In this document: positions 24,201-35,900 of the stretch, piece by piece | How the letters are laid out: the number at the start of each line of letters is the position of its first letter | How positions within the stretch are numbered: position 1 is the first letter of the stretch | NCBI GenBank assembly: GCA_030267565.1 | Contig: BRXU01000002.1 | Location: forward strand, 3,719,501 to 3,783,500 | Reading direction: 5' to 3' | DNA length: 64,000 nt | Source of the DNA: Pleodorina starrii | Taxonomy: Eukaryota; Chlorophyta; Chlorophyceae; Chlamydomonadales; Volvocaceae | Position numbers and translations under genes: made by a program | The notes under the pieces: generated by a model | The model's database searches: none | Told to the model about the DNA's origin: nothing | The model's input: only the letters and a program-made list of their open reading frames with translations

Positions 24201-27200
24201 CTCCAGGTCGTCGACGAGTTGCTGTTCCAGTGGACCGCCGCCATGGGCAACCTGGCGGCGGCGCTGCTGGCGGCGCACGTCGCCGTACGGTCCGCCGCCA
24301 CGGCGTCGCGCGGCGGCGCCGCCGCCGCGCTCACCACGGTCGTCGTGACCGCGTCCGCAAGCCCAGCGCTGGCGGCGCCCTCCGCCGCGACGCCTGGCGG
24401 CGCAGCGGCGGCGACCGGGCGGCCGCTGCCGGCGCCGCCGGACCTGCCGCCGGTGGGCAGCGCCCACTGCGCCGCCATCCGGCGCGCCGCGGCGGAGGTG
24501 CGGCGGCTGCAGGACCGCATAGCGGTGGAGCGCGCCCGCGCGCTGCGCAGCCCCAGCCGCCGCGCCTACATCGCGCTGTTCGCCTCGCAGCGCGACGCTG
24601 CGGCGGCGGCGCAGTGCAGCCCGCTGGCGCCGCCCAGCCGGGCGCAGCCGCTGCACTTCCGGGCGTGCGCAGGTACGGCGCGGCGCGCGTGCAGTGCAGC
24701 GCTGTGCAGCGGAGCGCACAAGCCGTGCTTGCACGTCGTTGCAGCGGTCCTATCCCGGATTCAGCACCTGTGCATCTGTGGGTGTGCGTGCGTATGTATG
24801 TAAAACCCCTTCAACCCAAGACCCCTAAAAACTCACACCCACCGTCACCGCCGCCCCCGCCCGCCCCTCCACCTCCCGCTCGCCGCTTCCAGCCCCGCCC
24901 CCCGACTCGGTCTACTGGCCGGCCCTCTGGACGCTCCCCACTGGCCGCGCCGCCCGCCTGCTGGCCTCCCTGCCGCTGCTGGCGGTGCTGGTGTTCCCGG
25001 TGGGGGTGCTGACGGGCGCACTGGCCAACTTGCCGGTGGCGGTGTGCGGCGGCACGCCCGCGCTTAACGCGCTGTACTGGCCCTGGTTCTGCTCGCGCGC
25101 GCACTCGCACAGCCTGGTCTCGCGGCTGGCCAAGGGCGCGCTGACGGGCCTGGCGCCGGCGCTCATCTCCCTGGGGTGGAACGCCTGGGTGCTGCCCATG
25201 GTGCTGTACCTGCTGTCGGCCACACAGAGCAGGTGAGAGTGTGCGGGGGGAGCTGGCAGCTGGTCGGGTGGGAAAAAAGAAGATACCGCAGCGGAGACGG
25301 AGACGGGAGGTGGGGGAGCTGGGGGAGCTCTGGCTGTCGTGTGTGCCTGGAGCGCATTGACTCTTGAGCCCCTGAACGGCCGGGCCGGACGTTTCGCTTG
25401 GGAAGGAAGATAGCCGCCCCACTCCCCTCACACCCAGCCCGCCGCCTTGACCTCCGCGCCCCACGCTCCGCCCCACTCCCCTACCTCACCACCACCACCA
25501 CCACCACCACCACCACCCCTCCGCTTCCGCCCCTCCGCCCCTCCGCCCCTCCGCTCCCTTCCCGCCCTTCCCGCCAGGTGCGTGTCCCTGCCCGCCATGG
25601 ACCGCCAGATGAGCCGCTGGTTCTTCTGGTGGAGCCTGCTCAACATGTTCCTGGGGGCGGTGGTGGGCGGAGGCATATTCCAGCAGCTGGGGGCCTACCT
25701 GCAGGACCCGGGCAAGCTGCTGCTGAGGATTGGAACGGGTGCGTGGGGGGGGGGTGCGCGGTTGCGTGCGGCTGCCCGGGCACATGTCCTTGACTCTGCC
25801 GCCCTCGCCTGCTTCCTTTCTGTCTTTCTCACACACACACACCCGTTCTCCCCCGTTCACTGGCTCCGGCCTACCGTATACGTGGATACCCCCCGGGTCT
25901 CGATCTCTCGTGGTTTGGGCAGAGGGGTGTGTGCGGCGGCTTGGAGTGGCACACGGCAGCGCTTGGGGGGTTGGGGTTGGGGGTGGAGGTGTTATTGCTT
26001 GGGGACGAGCCCACGGGCCCCGCCCCCATGATGCCGAGTTGCCACAAGCCACGCCTTTCTTTGGGTACCGTAGCTTCTCTGCAGTCGCGGCTGCCTGCCG
26101 CTGCCATTGCCGCCGCCGCCGCTGCCGCCGCCGCCCCTCCCCTGCCGCCCCTTCCCTGCCCCCCCCACCTCACCCCCCCCACCCCCCCGCCCTCACCTCC
26201 AGCGCTGCCCACCGCCTCCAACTTCTTCATGCACTACACACTGACCAAGGGCCTCTACTCCAACTGGCTCCGAGTGGCCTGGCCGCACCTGGGGGCAATG
26301 GCGGGGGCACTGATGCGCAGCTGGGCGGGGGCAGCGCTGCCCAGGTGGGCTTGGGGGGGCTGAGGGTGAGAGTGAGGGACTGAGGGGGTTGTCCAGGGGA
26401 TAGGCCGGGGCCCGTGAACGGTCAATAAGTGCGTAGTACCGCTGTACCGGCAGTAGTGGTGAAGTCAAGGGGGGCTGGGAGATGGGTGGGCAGAGCATGA
26501 CAGTCCATACAGGTGGGGCAGGGAGAGGGGAGCGGGTATTAAAGACGGTACCGCGGCGGTAGAAGTGAGGTGACGTGGGCGAGCGGACCCCAGCAGGACT
26601 TGAAACCCCAGCAGGACTTGAAACCTGACCGGTACCGGAGGAGGAGGGGGTTTTTGTGGCCAGTAGCAGCGGTGCATTGGTTGCAGCAACCCGTCAATGG
26701 GAGTACCAGGAGTTGGAGAACAAACCTGCCTCCCCGCCTGCGCGCCCCTGCGTGCGGCCTCACCCCCCCCCCCCCAGGTCCTGGCAGGACGTGTTCGTGA
26801 TCCATTCGCCCCCCGGCTACCGCTTCAGCTCCTTTTACAACGGAGTCTTCCAGGTGGGTCGGGCGGCTGCTGCTGCTGCTGCTGCTGCTGCTGCGAGGGG
26901 CACTACGATGCGGGGTGCGGTGCGGTGCGGCGTGGTACTGGGCCGGCGGCATGGGGGGCCGGGGGGAAAACCGCCATGCCGCGTCTCGCCACGCCACAGC
27001 AGCGCCGACGAGCAGTATCAGCAGCAGCGGCCAAAGGCGCCTACACCAGCCCAAACCGCCGCTATGACGGGTGGTGGCTATGGCGGGTGGTGGGGCCGAC
27101 CATCTCTGTCGGGTCCTGCCGCCCCTGTACCCGCAGCCTGGGGCGCTGCACCCGCCCGCATAGATCGGTCAGGTGCCCGGGCCCCGGACAGATCCCAACC

Positions 27201-28425
27201 CCAGCCCCAGCTCCGCCCACTGGGGCCTCCTCCCCCGGGACACCGGCACGGCCACCAAATTGAACATACTCCCCGAATCCTGGCAACCCGGTCCCTCACG
27301 AAGCTGCGATTTCTTCCTAATTACCTCCCGGCCCCTTTCGCCATTCTATTCCATTCTACGTCTCCCCCCGTCCCCCCGCAGACGCTGATGGTGGGTCTGG
27401 CCTACGTCGTCACTGCGCCGCTCATTGCGCCCATCGCGCTGCTGTTCTTCCTGACCGCCTACATCACCTGGCGCTACGCAATAGTCTACGTCTACGAGCG
27501 ACAGTACGAGTCGGGTGGGTGTCGGCTGGGCGTGCGGGAGGGGCGGCAGGGACGCCCCATCGCTGCGGTTCCATCTCCCCTTGCCCCTCCCCTTGCCCCC
27601 TCTCCCTCCCTCCCTGTCCTCCGCCGCCCTGTCGCTGCGGCATCTCCTTTATTTCCCCCTCCTCACCCTCACCCTCCTCGCTAACGCCGTCTCCGTCCCA
27701 TCGCTGCGGTGTGTTCTCTATTTCCCTCCCCCCCCCCCTCCCCCTCCTCCCCTCCCCTCCTCCTCCCCCTCCCCCCAGGCGGCCAGATGTTCCCGGTGGT
27801 GTTCTCCCACCTGGTCGGCTCTCTGCTGCTGGCGGAGCTGTTCACCGGGGCGGTGCTGCTCACCAACGGGGCATGGATGCAGGCGGCGCTGCTGTGGGCA
27901 TCACTCACGCCGGCCATACTGGCGTTCCAGCGGCTGTGTGTAGCGAGGTACCTGAGGCCGCTGGAGGTGAGGGGCGAGGGGAGGGGGGAGGGGAGAGTGG
28001 AGAGGCGCGGTGCGGCGAGAGGGGCGCGGACGGTTTTTTTGGTGGGATTATGGTGTGTGCCGTGCCGTCCCCGCCGTCGTGCCCGCCCTTACGGCACATA
28101 CCCCCCCCCCCCTTTCGTCATTGCCACCGGCACCCCGCTCCTGTTTCTGCGCCCCCACCCCGCCGCTGCTGGGCACACCGCTGCGGCTGCTGCTGCTGCT
28201 GTACCTCTTCCTTGCCTCCGCTGCTCCCAACTCCGATGCCGCTCGTCCCTGCCTCACCTGCCGCTGCCGCAGCACCCGCCGCTCTCCCTGGCCATGGCCT
28301 CCCCGCCCGCCTGCGTGGACTCGAGTGTGTACCTGCCGCCGGCGCTGCGGGAGGGATCCATGGGCTGGTACCCGGAGAGCGGCAAGGTGTGGGAGCAGTA
28401 CGGCATCCCCAAGTACGTCATTTGA
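18268..28425 (+). CDS. OSCA/CSC1/TMEM63-type mechanosensitive channel with giant loop
   Basis: Sixteen exons: 18268-18338, 18427-18526, 18754-18885, 19210-19279, 19664-19851, 20126-20776, 21179-22342, 22669-23811, 24207-24672, 24893-25232, 25578-25738, 26203-26344, 26778-26853, 27382-27514, 27779-27966, 28273-28425. Every junction keeps phase, giving 1725 residues. Family marks: an N-terminal helix (ALLNFILGAASLLAF), TYYSFDDVVSHRL, LPPGHAILWLPTLATY, the RRM-like loop strand HYAVLVRDV (about 805), FASQRDAAAAAQ then PPDSVYWPALW, ALPTASNFFMHYTLTKGL, and C-terminal helices ending in GGQMFPVVFSHLVG. About eleven membrane spans are visible. Such channels open with membrane tension or osmotic shock and pass cations. 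The usual length is about 750-800. The excess is low-complexity sequence, mostly in exons 6-8. The ATG at 18268 follows an in-frame stop at 18217. Confidence 0.93.
19553..19591 (+). repeat. intronic repeat family B
   Basis: Copy: ggactccggcctacacgtgg followed by atagccccc, in the OSCA-like gene intron 19280-19663, with taccgcttac on its left. Confidence 0.7.
24161..24200 (+). repeat. intronic repeat family A
   Basis: Copy: ccgtctccttctccgatgcg then gaattctctttatacccc. It ends six bases before the acceptor of the OSCA-like intron 23812-24206, so the element itself supplies most of the 3' splice-site region. Confidence 0.75.
25270..25308 (-). repeat. intronic repeat family A, antisense
   Basis: Reverse-oriented copy (gaagataccgcagcggagac on the plus strand) 38 bp after the donor of the OSCA-like intron 25233-25577. 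Confidence 0.75.
25852..25893 (+). repeat. intronic repeat family B
   Basis: Copy in the OSCA-like intron 25739-26202: ccgttcactggctccggcct then accgtatacgtggatacccccc. Confidence 0.7.
26381..26430 (-). repeat. intronic repeat family B, antisense
   Basis: Reverse-oriented copy in the OSCA-like intron 26345-26777. The minus strand reads accgttcacgggccccggcc then tatcccctggacaaccccc. An 18-bp direct repeat (ccccagcaggacttgaaa, twice) lies further along the same intron at about 26588-26624. Confidence 0.6.
27560..27728 (+). repeat. three adjacent family A copies in one intron
   Basis: Three related blocks (catcgctgcggttccatctc; gtcgctgcggcatctccttt; ccatcgctgcggtgtgttct) fill the OSCA-like intron 27515-27778 up to the pyrimidine tract before the acceptor. 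The third begins cgctaacgccgtctccgtcc, matching the left end of the copy at 8496. Confidence 0.65.
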
Positions 28426-31400
28426 GGCGCTGCCCGCGGTGGCGCCCGGGAAGCGCGGGCCGCAGGCGCTGCGACGCGCGTCGGGCGGCGGGTAGCACCA
28501 CCCCTTGGGCAAACACGTAACTCAACAAGCTCCTGAGAGAATTGGATCGGATGACCGGACCGAACCGGACCGTAGTTTCTAGTTTGGGAGCGGCTGGGAG
28601 AGCCTTTCGATGTCGTGCACGTGGGTCTGCTCGTCTGTGCGCCTAGGGATGGGAGGGCGGGGATGGGGCTTGGGCCCGGGAGTATGGGTTCGCCCTGGGT
28701 GGATACCGCATGCAATTTTCCAGGCTGTTTTTTGCCTTTGCGAATGATGGGCCTAAGCCCGGTCTCTGTCGCCATCCCGTACTATTGCCGCGCAAATTTT
28801 GTGTGGGTTCTTGCTCTGCGGCGTTGGCGTGAGCTCGATGACTGTGTTGTAAAAAACGATGGTGTGAAATCTCGGTTTCGGAAGGCTGCTCTGCGGGTAC
28901 TGCTGCTCGGGTGTGGCGCATGCCGCACTGCATTGACTTCACAACGCGATCGTCCCTGCTTGCGTTTGGTGAGGTGACCCCCAGGTCCTGCTTCGGTCCT
29001 GTGACATGTACGCATGCGGCTGCTTTGGGGGCCGACCACGGTCGTTGGCCACGAGTGCCTGGAAGCTGAATTGCTGAGCCAGCATTTTGGGATAGCTGCG
29101 CCGAATTGCTGATTCAGCATTCAGGCAGCAAGGCGGGTGGCGTGCGGGTTTGGGAGATGGGTGGCGAGCGGCTCGGCAGCTGGCACAGTCAAGCTGTCAG
29201 GTGTCGGCCATTCAGCCTTGCTACCGTTAGTACGACTGTAACGGACCGGTGCATGGTGAGGCAGCCTTAATTACACGGCGGGCATATGGTACAAGCACGG
29301 CCCCACGGGCCAGTCCCACGATTTAGAGGTCCGCCACAGGTGTGACTTTCCCCCTGGTCTTGCCGAACAAAGTAAAATGAATCCCCTTCCGCGACACGAG
29401 ATTGTGAACTTTCTGGCGCACGCGGGGTGCACAAATAAATAACTGGCAACAAGACGCACACAGATTGGCTTCCCAGGGGGAGAAGCTGCCAACATTGCCG
29501 CACGCAACAGAGCCGCCTCGAGCGGTCCGTGTCCGCCAGGTAGCGAGGCCATCCACACGAGTCCACTCTCCCCGAGCGGCACATCGAAACGAAACGTAAC
29601 GTAACGGCACGTTGTAATATTCTCAGATGTGCGATACTGCGTGGCGCAAGCTGCAAATGCATTTCTTACCTTATACTACGCCGATACTAGCCCGCCCAAG
29701 CGCGAACGCGTCGAGGGATATGGCAGGCCCCCCTCCCGCCGAGCAGGGGCCCCCATCACCTCTTCGTCACAGAGAGGACGGGCAGCACAGCGGGGCCCCA
29801 CAAGTCCGGGGCGCCCCCAAAATGTATAAAATGATAATGCCGAGGCGCCAAACGGCGAACGGCCGACCACCGACATAAGGCCCACCAGGGCCAAACAAGC
29901 AAAACAAAAGCACGGCCTGGCGCGCGTGCACACGACATAAAACTCTCTTGACCTCATTTCGGACTACCGGCGGCGAAGGGAACAAAAGCTTGGAACGGGA
30001 ACAGGGGACGCAAAAGTCTCACGAGCCGGGCGCGGAGAGCGTGCAGGCGTGTGTGCAGGCGTGTGTGTATGTGTGTGTGTGTGTCTGGTGGGGTGGGGTG
30101 CTCCTTTTGGGCGGACGTACACCTCCAGGAGGCGCCATGGGCGCCGCGACATGCCTGCCTGCCTGCCCGCCTGCCAACCGCGACCCGCAAAGAATGGTGT
30201 CCGGCGCTCTGCAGCCAGAGCACTGACGCACGCCACTTTGTCGAGCTGACCAAACCAGCACAAACCGTTCAATGTCATTGCTCAAGGTCTGCCTGAACGT
30301 TACCGTAACACAACGAGACAAATCAAAGCTACCCATTCTGTCCCGGCAAACATAAAACATAACAGGACAGTGCTGCGCTGGAAATTCTCCTAATACCACG
30401 CGCCGTAGGAGCCAGCTGGTAGGCCATCCCCAAGTCGGAGGGCCCAACGGCCAACACGCCTCGCCACGTGCGCTGCCGGCCGCCCGACAGAAATCAATCT
30501 GACCACGGCACTGCGCGAGTGGCGCGTGCGGCGCGCGCACATATCACACTTTTAAGCACACTGAGGTGTAACGAAACACAGCGAACGCGAGCACCAAAAG
30601 CGTTCACCATACCAGGGCAAGAACACAACATACCGGTGAGTTCATTCATCATCCATACCTGCATCCCTGCATCCATCCATCAATGCATCCAGCCATCCAC
30701 CCAACCATAAAACGAACAAAAAAGGGCGCCGGACAGATGCATTGTAACCTTCGTAAGAGATGAGGATAAACACTCCAGGCACCAGCCACGCAGAAACACG
30801 CCGAAGAACGCGAAACACACGGAGCGAGCACCTCTGAACAGACGTCCACTTCGGGTATCAAACGGGCAAATACCATTATTACGCCGCTCCTGGACACGTG
30901 AGCCATCCAGGCGCGAGCCCCGGGGTGTCTCAACCAAAGGCCGGCGGAGGTTGTTGCGTTTCGTGAGTGTGCGCCTGAAACCCACCACCACCGCCAGGAC
31001 AACCTCCACACCGCACAGCCGCCAGCCTTCGCCGGGCACAAAATCGCACAAAATCGCACATTCACACACACAGGCTATAACCTATAAGCTATATCAAAAC
31101 CAGGGCGCGGCCGCCCACTGTTGTGTGGCCCGCAGCGGGCGTAAACTAAACAACAGCTTGCAACGAGCACACGCGAGCACGCGTCCAAACCATGCCGTCG
31201 TGCGCGCACACACCTCTCCGCCGGCTTGGAGCAACCACTCTGTAGCTGCAAAACCTTTTAACAGCACAAAAGCTTAATTCTCCTTGTAATACCTCATGGA
31301 CGCGAGACCATACAAATAAACAAGGCCTGCGAGCGCTGTAGCCTGAACCACTGACTGAACACCCACACCCACACCCACACACGCGCGCGCGTACCGACAG

Positions 31401-32937
31401 CACGCAGCAGCCCGGGGACTGGTGCCCCTGAAGCAGCCTCAAGAAGTGGACTCGGAAGCCAGCCCTGTCTCACAAAACAATACGACTCAATGGGGCACTC
31501 TCTTTAAAACCAGCGCGCGCATTTTTTCGGCTGTATCCAGTTCGCACGCCGCCGACGAAACTGGCGCAGCGGGTGGCCGCGACCAGCTAGCTGCTGCAGC
31601 CCCCCTCCGTTGGGCTGCTACGGGGAAAAATAAAACACAGTGCGCCTGCGTGTTAGTCCCACTGCCAGCGGCGTAGCCCAATCGAGGCGCGGAAAGGAGT
31701 TCACGCGTTTACCAGGAATGCAGAAAAAACAATCAGCCATGCACACACAGCACAACGTCGCTCCGCGTAACGCGACAGCTCACCACACAGCTCATCTCAC
31801 GAACATGCGCGCAGCGGGCGGCGACTAAAACATGGCGCCGGAAGCGCGCGCGCGCGGCGCAGCGCCGCACACACTATTGCATCGTTGCCGCACCCCACGC
31901 TAACGACGGCGCGCGCGCTCGCGACCCCAGCCTCGCAACCAACAGTGTCCGGCTTCGCCAACGCCGCCAACGGCAACAGCAGCGACAACAGCTGCGGTTG
32001 CGGCAGCGGCGGCGGCAGCGGCCGCACACGACTGGATAATTCGCTGCAGTCGCCAACAGAGACATCCGCTCCTACGGACGAGCGTGCGAATACACTTTAT
32101 TGGTTCCTCTAGCAGCGAGCAGGTCTGCAAACACATGCATGAAACGCGGGCTCCCCAGACGAACAAACCCACCGCTCCCCCGGGGATTGCCCCACCATTC
32201 GCGCGAGTGCGGGGGCGTGGCTGCTGCGGGGTTTGGGTTGGATGTTGCAACCCGAATGGAGCGAGCTCATCACATGAACTGCTGCTGACGAGGCCGCGCG
32301 CAACATCCCGACTGCACACACACAAAGTCGGGAGCCGGGCAGCTGGGCACCAAAATGCTCACGTAGCACGGAAAACTCGCAGCAGGCAAAGGCGCCCGCT
32401 CACACGCACCAGGCGGCGTATGGGCCGCCATGGGGGTTGCCGTATGGGCCGGGCCCCCGCAACCCCCATGGCCTGCTTAAGATTATCTTTAACGGTCGCC
32501 GATCGTTGCGCTTCACCAACGACAGCACCGCTTGCCCGGATCCCGGGCACGAAGCGTCGAGCATGCATTTGTACACGACAGGCTACGTCCCTTCCCGTCC
32601 CGTCTTGTGTATAGGGAGCGCACCATCGGTCCGGGACTCGGCCCGGGGGCCTGCACGACGCGCTCCGGCTCAGTTTGCTGCCCCCACCTACGTCAACGCG
32701 CGCCGTGTCCTGCGCGCCATACGGTACTTCCAAAATTGCACCACATCCCATTCAGCAACACTTGGGCCATATACCGTATATAAACCCACAAGGGAGGTTG
32801 GAACGGCTGTCGGTAACATATCACGCAGCGCATCCCCTCGCGCCCTCTGCTCGCCATCGCGCGCCCATCCGCGTTGCTCCTCCTCCTCCTCGTAAATGAT
32901 TTATTCCCAAGGTACCACTCACGATCCCCAGCGCTGA
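28426..32937. other. gene-poor 4.5 kb stretch
   Basis: To about 28865 this is probably the OSCA-like 3' UTR. Beyond that I see no exon with family resemblance on either strand. The sequence is A/C-rich on the plus strand between 29900 and 32300. It contains a GT microsatellite (30046-30085), a (TGCC)n patch (30150-30170) and a pair of imperfect palindromes (29068-29121). The minus-strand 3' UTR of the polyglutamine-rich gene must lie at its right end. No minus-strand TGTAA lies near 32938; AATAAA (minus) occurs at about 32888. Confidence 0.5.
28848..28852 (+). terminator. TGTAA polyadenylation signal
   Basis: TGTAA followed by AAAA, 423 bp after the OSCA-like stop codon. Confidence 0.55.
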
Positions 32938-35900
32938 TTAAGCCATCCAGGCCGCTGTCGGGAGCGTGGAGCCAACAAACGAGGTCGCCGAGCCAAACGA
33001 CAGGGCGGCGGCGGCACCGGCGGCCGACGCCGCGTGACCACCCGCGACCCCGCCACCGACGGCCGGGAGCAGCCCCCCCTGCATCGCCAACATCAACTGC
33101 TGGTGCTGCTGCTGGTGATGGCGCTGCTGGTGGTGGTGATGTTGCTGGACAAGAACAGTCTGCTGCTGCTGCTGCAGGCCAAAACCGCTCGGCAGCAGCT
33201 CAGAGTGCCCATCCACGGGGGTGGTGGAGAAAGGCAGCGCCGACAGCTGCTGCTGCTGCTGATGGTGATGATGTTGCAGATGCTGCTGCATGCCCATCCC
33301 CGCAATGGCGTCCGGCGCCACCGGGCCCCACACGCACGGCCCGCCGAAGGCGGCGGAGCCTGTGCCGTCGTACGCCTGCTGCAGAAGCTGCACGGCGGCG
33401 GCGACGCTCAGCGCGTCCGCCTGCGGGCCCAGCGCCACCGGCGGCGTCGCTCCGGGCAGGTGGCCGGGACAGGTGGTGCCAAGACCCGGCGCCGCCAGGC
33501 CAAAGGCCGCAGCCCCGTCCGAGCTGGCCGTGCTTGCGATCAGCTCCAAGAGCTGAAGCTCCCGCAGCTGTTGCTCCTGTTGTTGTTGTTGCTGCAGGCG
33601 CTGCTGCTGCAGCAGCAGCTGCTGTTGCTGGTGCAGGTGCTGTTGGAGTTGCTGCTGCTGTTGCAGCTGCTGCTGCTGCTGCAACCGCGCTGCCGCCGCC
33701 GCAGCAGCGGCGTGGCGCTGTCGGGGATCGAAGAGCAGCTCGCCCGAGGGGAATCGCTGCGCAGGCATGCTGGCGACGGTGACGGTGCGGGACTGGATGC
33801 CGGCCGCACGCAGGGGAGGCACGGCTGCCACCGCTGCTCCGGTCCCGGCACCCGCTGGCCTTCCGCCGACCGCGTGTCGGGCTCCCGTCCCCGTTCCCGT
33901 TCCCGCGCGCGGCTCAGCTCCCACGATGTATGAGCCCGCCGTCACGGACCGATGGCGCGAGCCCGACGAGTTGCTGACCGGGTTCGCGGCGAAGGACTGC
34001 GACAGGCTGCGGCCGCGCGCGGCCAGGGTGGGCTGGGAGGTCAGGGGCTGCTCCGCCGTCGCGCCGGCCGCGGCAGTGTGCCCTACCTGCGGCGCCGCCG
34101 CCGCGGCCCCGTATCCCCCATGGACAGCCCACGCCTCCACCGCCTCCGCGGCTGTGCCCGGCCCTAGCTGCTGCCTCCAAACGGCTTGCAGCACATCGCT
34201 GACGGTACCGCCGGCGGCGGCCGCCGCCGCAGCGTCCGAATCGGCGGCAGCGGCCAGAGCTGCGGAACCTCCCGCGGCGGCGGCGGCGCCGCCGCCGCTG
34301 CGAGGCCCCCCAGCTGCAGCCCTGGGGGTTGCTGCCCCGGCCGGCGCAGCGCGGGAGCTGCACGTCGCGGTCGGGGCCGCCGCGGCTTTCGAGCCAGGCC
34401 CGTCGCGGTGTCCGGCGGCTGCTGGCGGCGGCGGCGGTGGCGGCGGCGGAATGAAGGCAGCCGCGCCGGATGCGGGGATCGGGGTGGACCTGGACCGGCT
34501 CAGCGGCTCACCGCGGCCCCGGCCGCCGCCGCCACTTCGCCGCGGCGGTGGCGGTGGTGGGGGCGGAGGCGGGGGCGGTGGCGGAGGCGCCACAGCCTGC
34601 GCCTTCCGCGCGTCTTGCTGCATAAGGCCCAGGGCCGTGTCTACGAGGCGGCAAACCACCCGGCGGTATTGGTCCATAATGGAGGCGCGGAGGGTGTCCT
34701 GGGCGGCCTTGTCCTCGGGCTCCGGCTCGTGCTGCGCCGCCGCCGCCGCTGCACCCGACGCCGCCTTGCCGCCCTTCCGGCTGCCGGCCTGGTGTTGAGG
34801 GCCGGGCCTGGCTGTGGCAGCGCCTGCATCCTCGACTGCGTCCTTGCCGTTGCCGTTGCTCTCTTGAGATGGTGATGAGGATGAGTCGATAGCCTCCTCC
34901 GCCATGGTGCGCAGGTTGTGTAAGTGGCAGGCCAGCAGGTGTACGCAGCTGCACCCGCTCTCCACCAGCGCATTCACCAGATCCTGCGACCGTGCGCCCG
35001 GGCCCACCAGTCAGTGCACGCCAGGGTGACATCTGTACGACAACATCTGTACGACACTACTGTACATATAAATTTAATGTTCTTTCATGTCATCGGCCCT
35101 TCGCTATAGTCTAGGCGGTCAGGATACGAGATTCTCACTCTCGAGACCCGGGTTCGAGTCCCGGTAGCGAAATCAGATTTTGAGCAGTACGGCAGCAACA
35201 CGGCGCTACCGGTGTCTACCCCAATGACAGGGAGCCGAGACAAGTTTCGCTGGCGAGGCGGACGCGTTGGTTGGTTGGCACGTACCTGGTAATCCTCGGG
35301 CGCGAAGTTGAGGAGGACCTGCAGCAGCTGCGCCGGGCTGGCGTTGGCTGCCTGCGCGACGGCCGACAGCATGTGCGCGAGCTGCACATCGAAGGGATGG
35401 ATTTCGCGGGGCACGTAGGGGCCGTCCTCGTCACCGTCGGGCGCTGCAGAAGCCGAAGTCTCCGGCTCGGTGGGATCCGAATCCGCAGCAGCAGCGCCAT
35501 CAGCAGCCCCGAGGCGGGGCTCGTCGTGGGGGTCGCCGTACGGCGTTGGGGCCTCAGATGAAGAGGGGAACGCCTGATGAGGGTCGCTCTCGTTGCAGGC
35601 GGCAGCGGCGGGCGTGGCACGTGCGATGGGCGTGGCGCGTGAGGCGGTGCCGCGGACCGTGGACGAGGGAGGGCTACCATCTCCGCTGCAGTAGGCGGTG
35701 GTGAAGCTGTCGCAGGCGGGGGTGTCTCCGTCGGAAGAGGAGGAGGATGTCGGAGTGGAATCGCCGGACGAGGGCGAGGTGTAGCCGTTGTAAGTCAATG
35801 AGCCTGCTGACGTGGGAGCACGCCCTTGACCTGCAAGCAGGACGCAAGTATGCCGGGGGGATTTGTAGGAACGCGGCAAAGAACGATGAGAACATGGTGT

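Noticed and set aside
25498..25520. (ACC)n run in the OSCA-like gene region as a threonine or proline tract
   Set aside because: It lies in intron 25233-25577 just upstream of the acceptor and is not translated in the phase-consistent model.
29267..29662. 131-codon minus-strand frame in the gene-poor stretch
   Set aside because: It has no domain, no start context and no splice partners. Its composition is not different from other random frames in this GC-rich DNA.
33034..33933. Plus-strand leucine-rich frame
   Set aside because: It is the complement of the polyglutamine codons of the minus-strand gene (CAG/CTG). No leucine-rich-repeat pattern is present.
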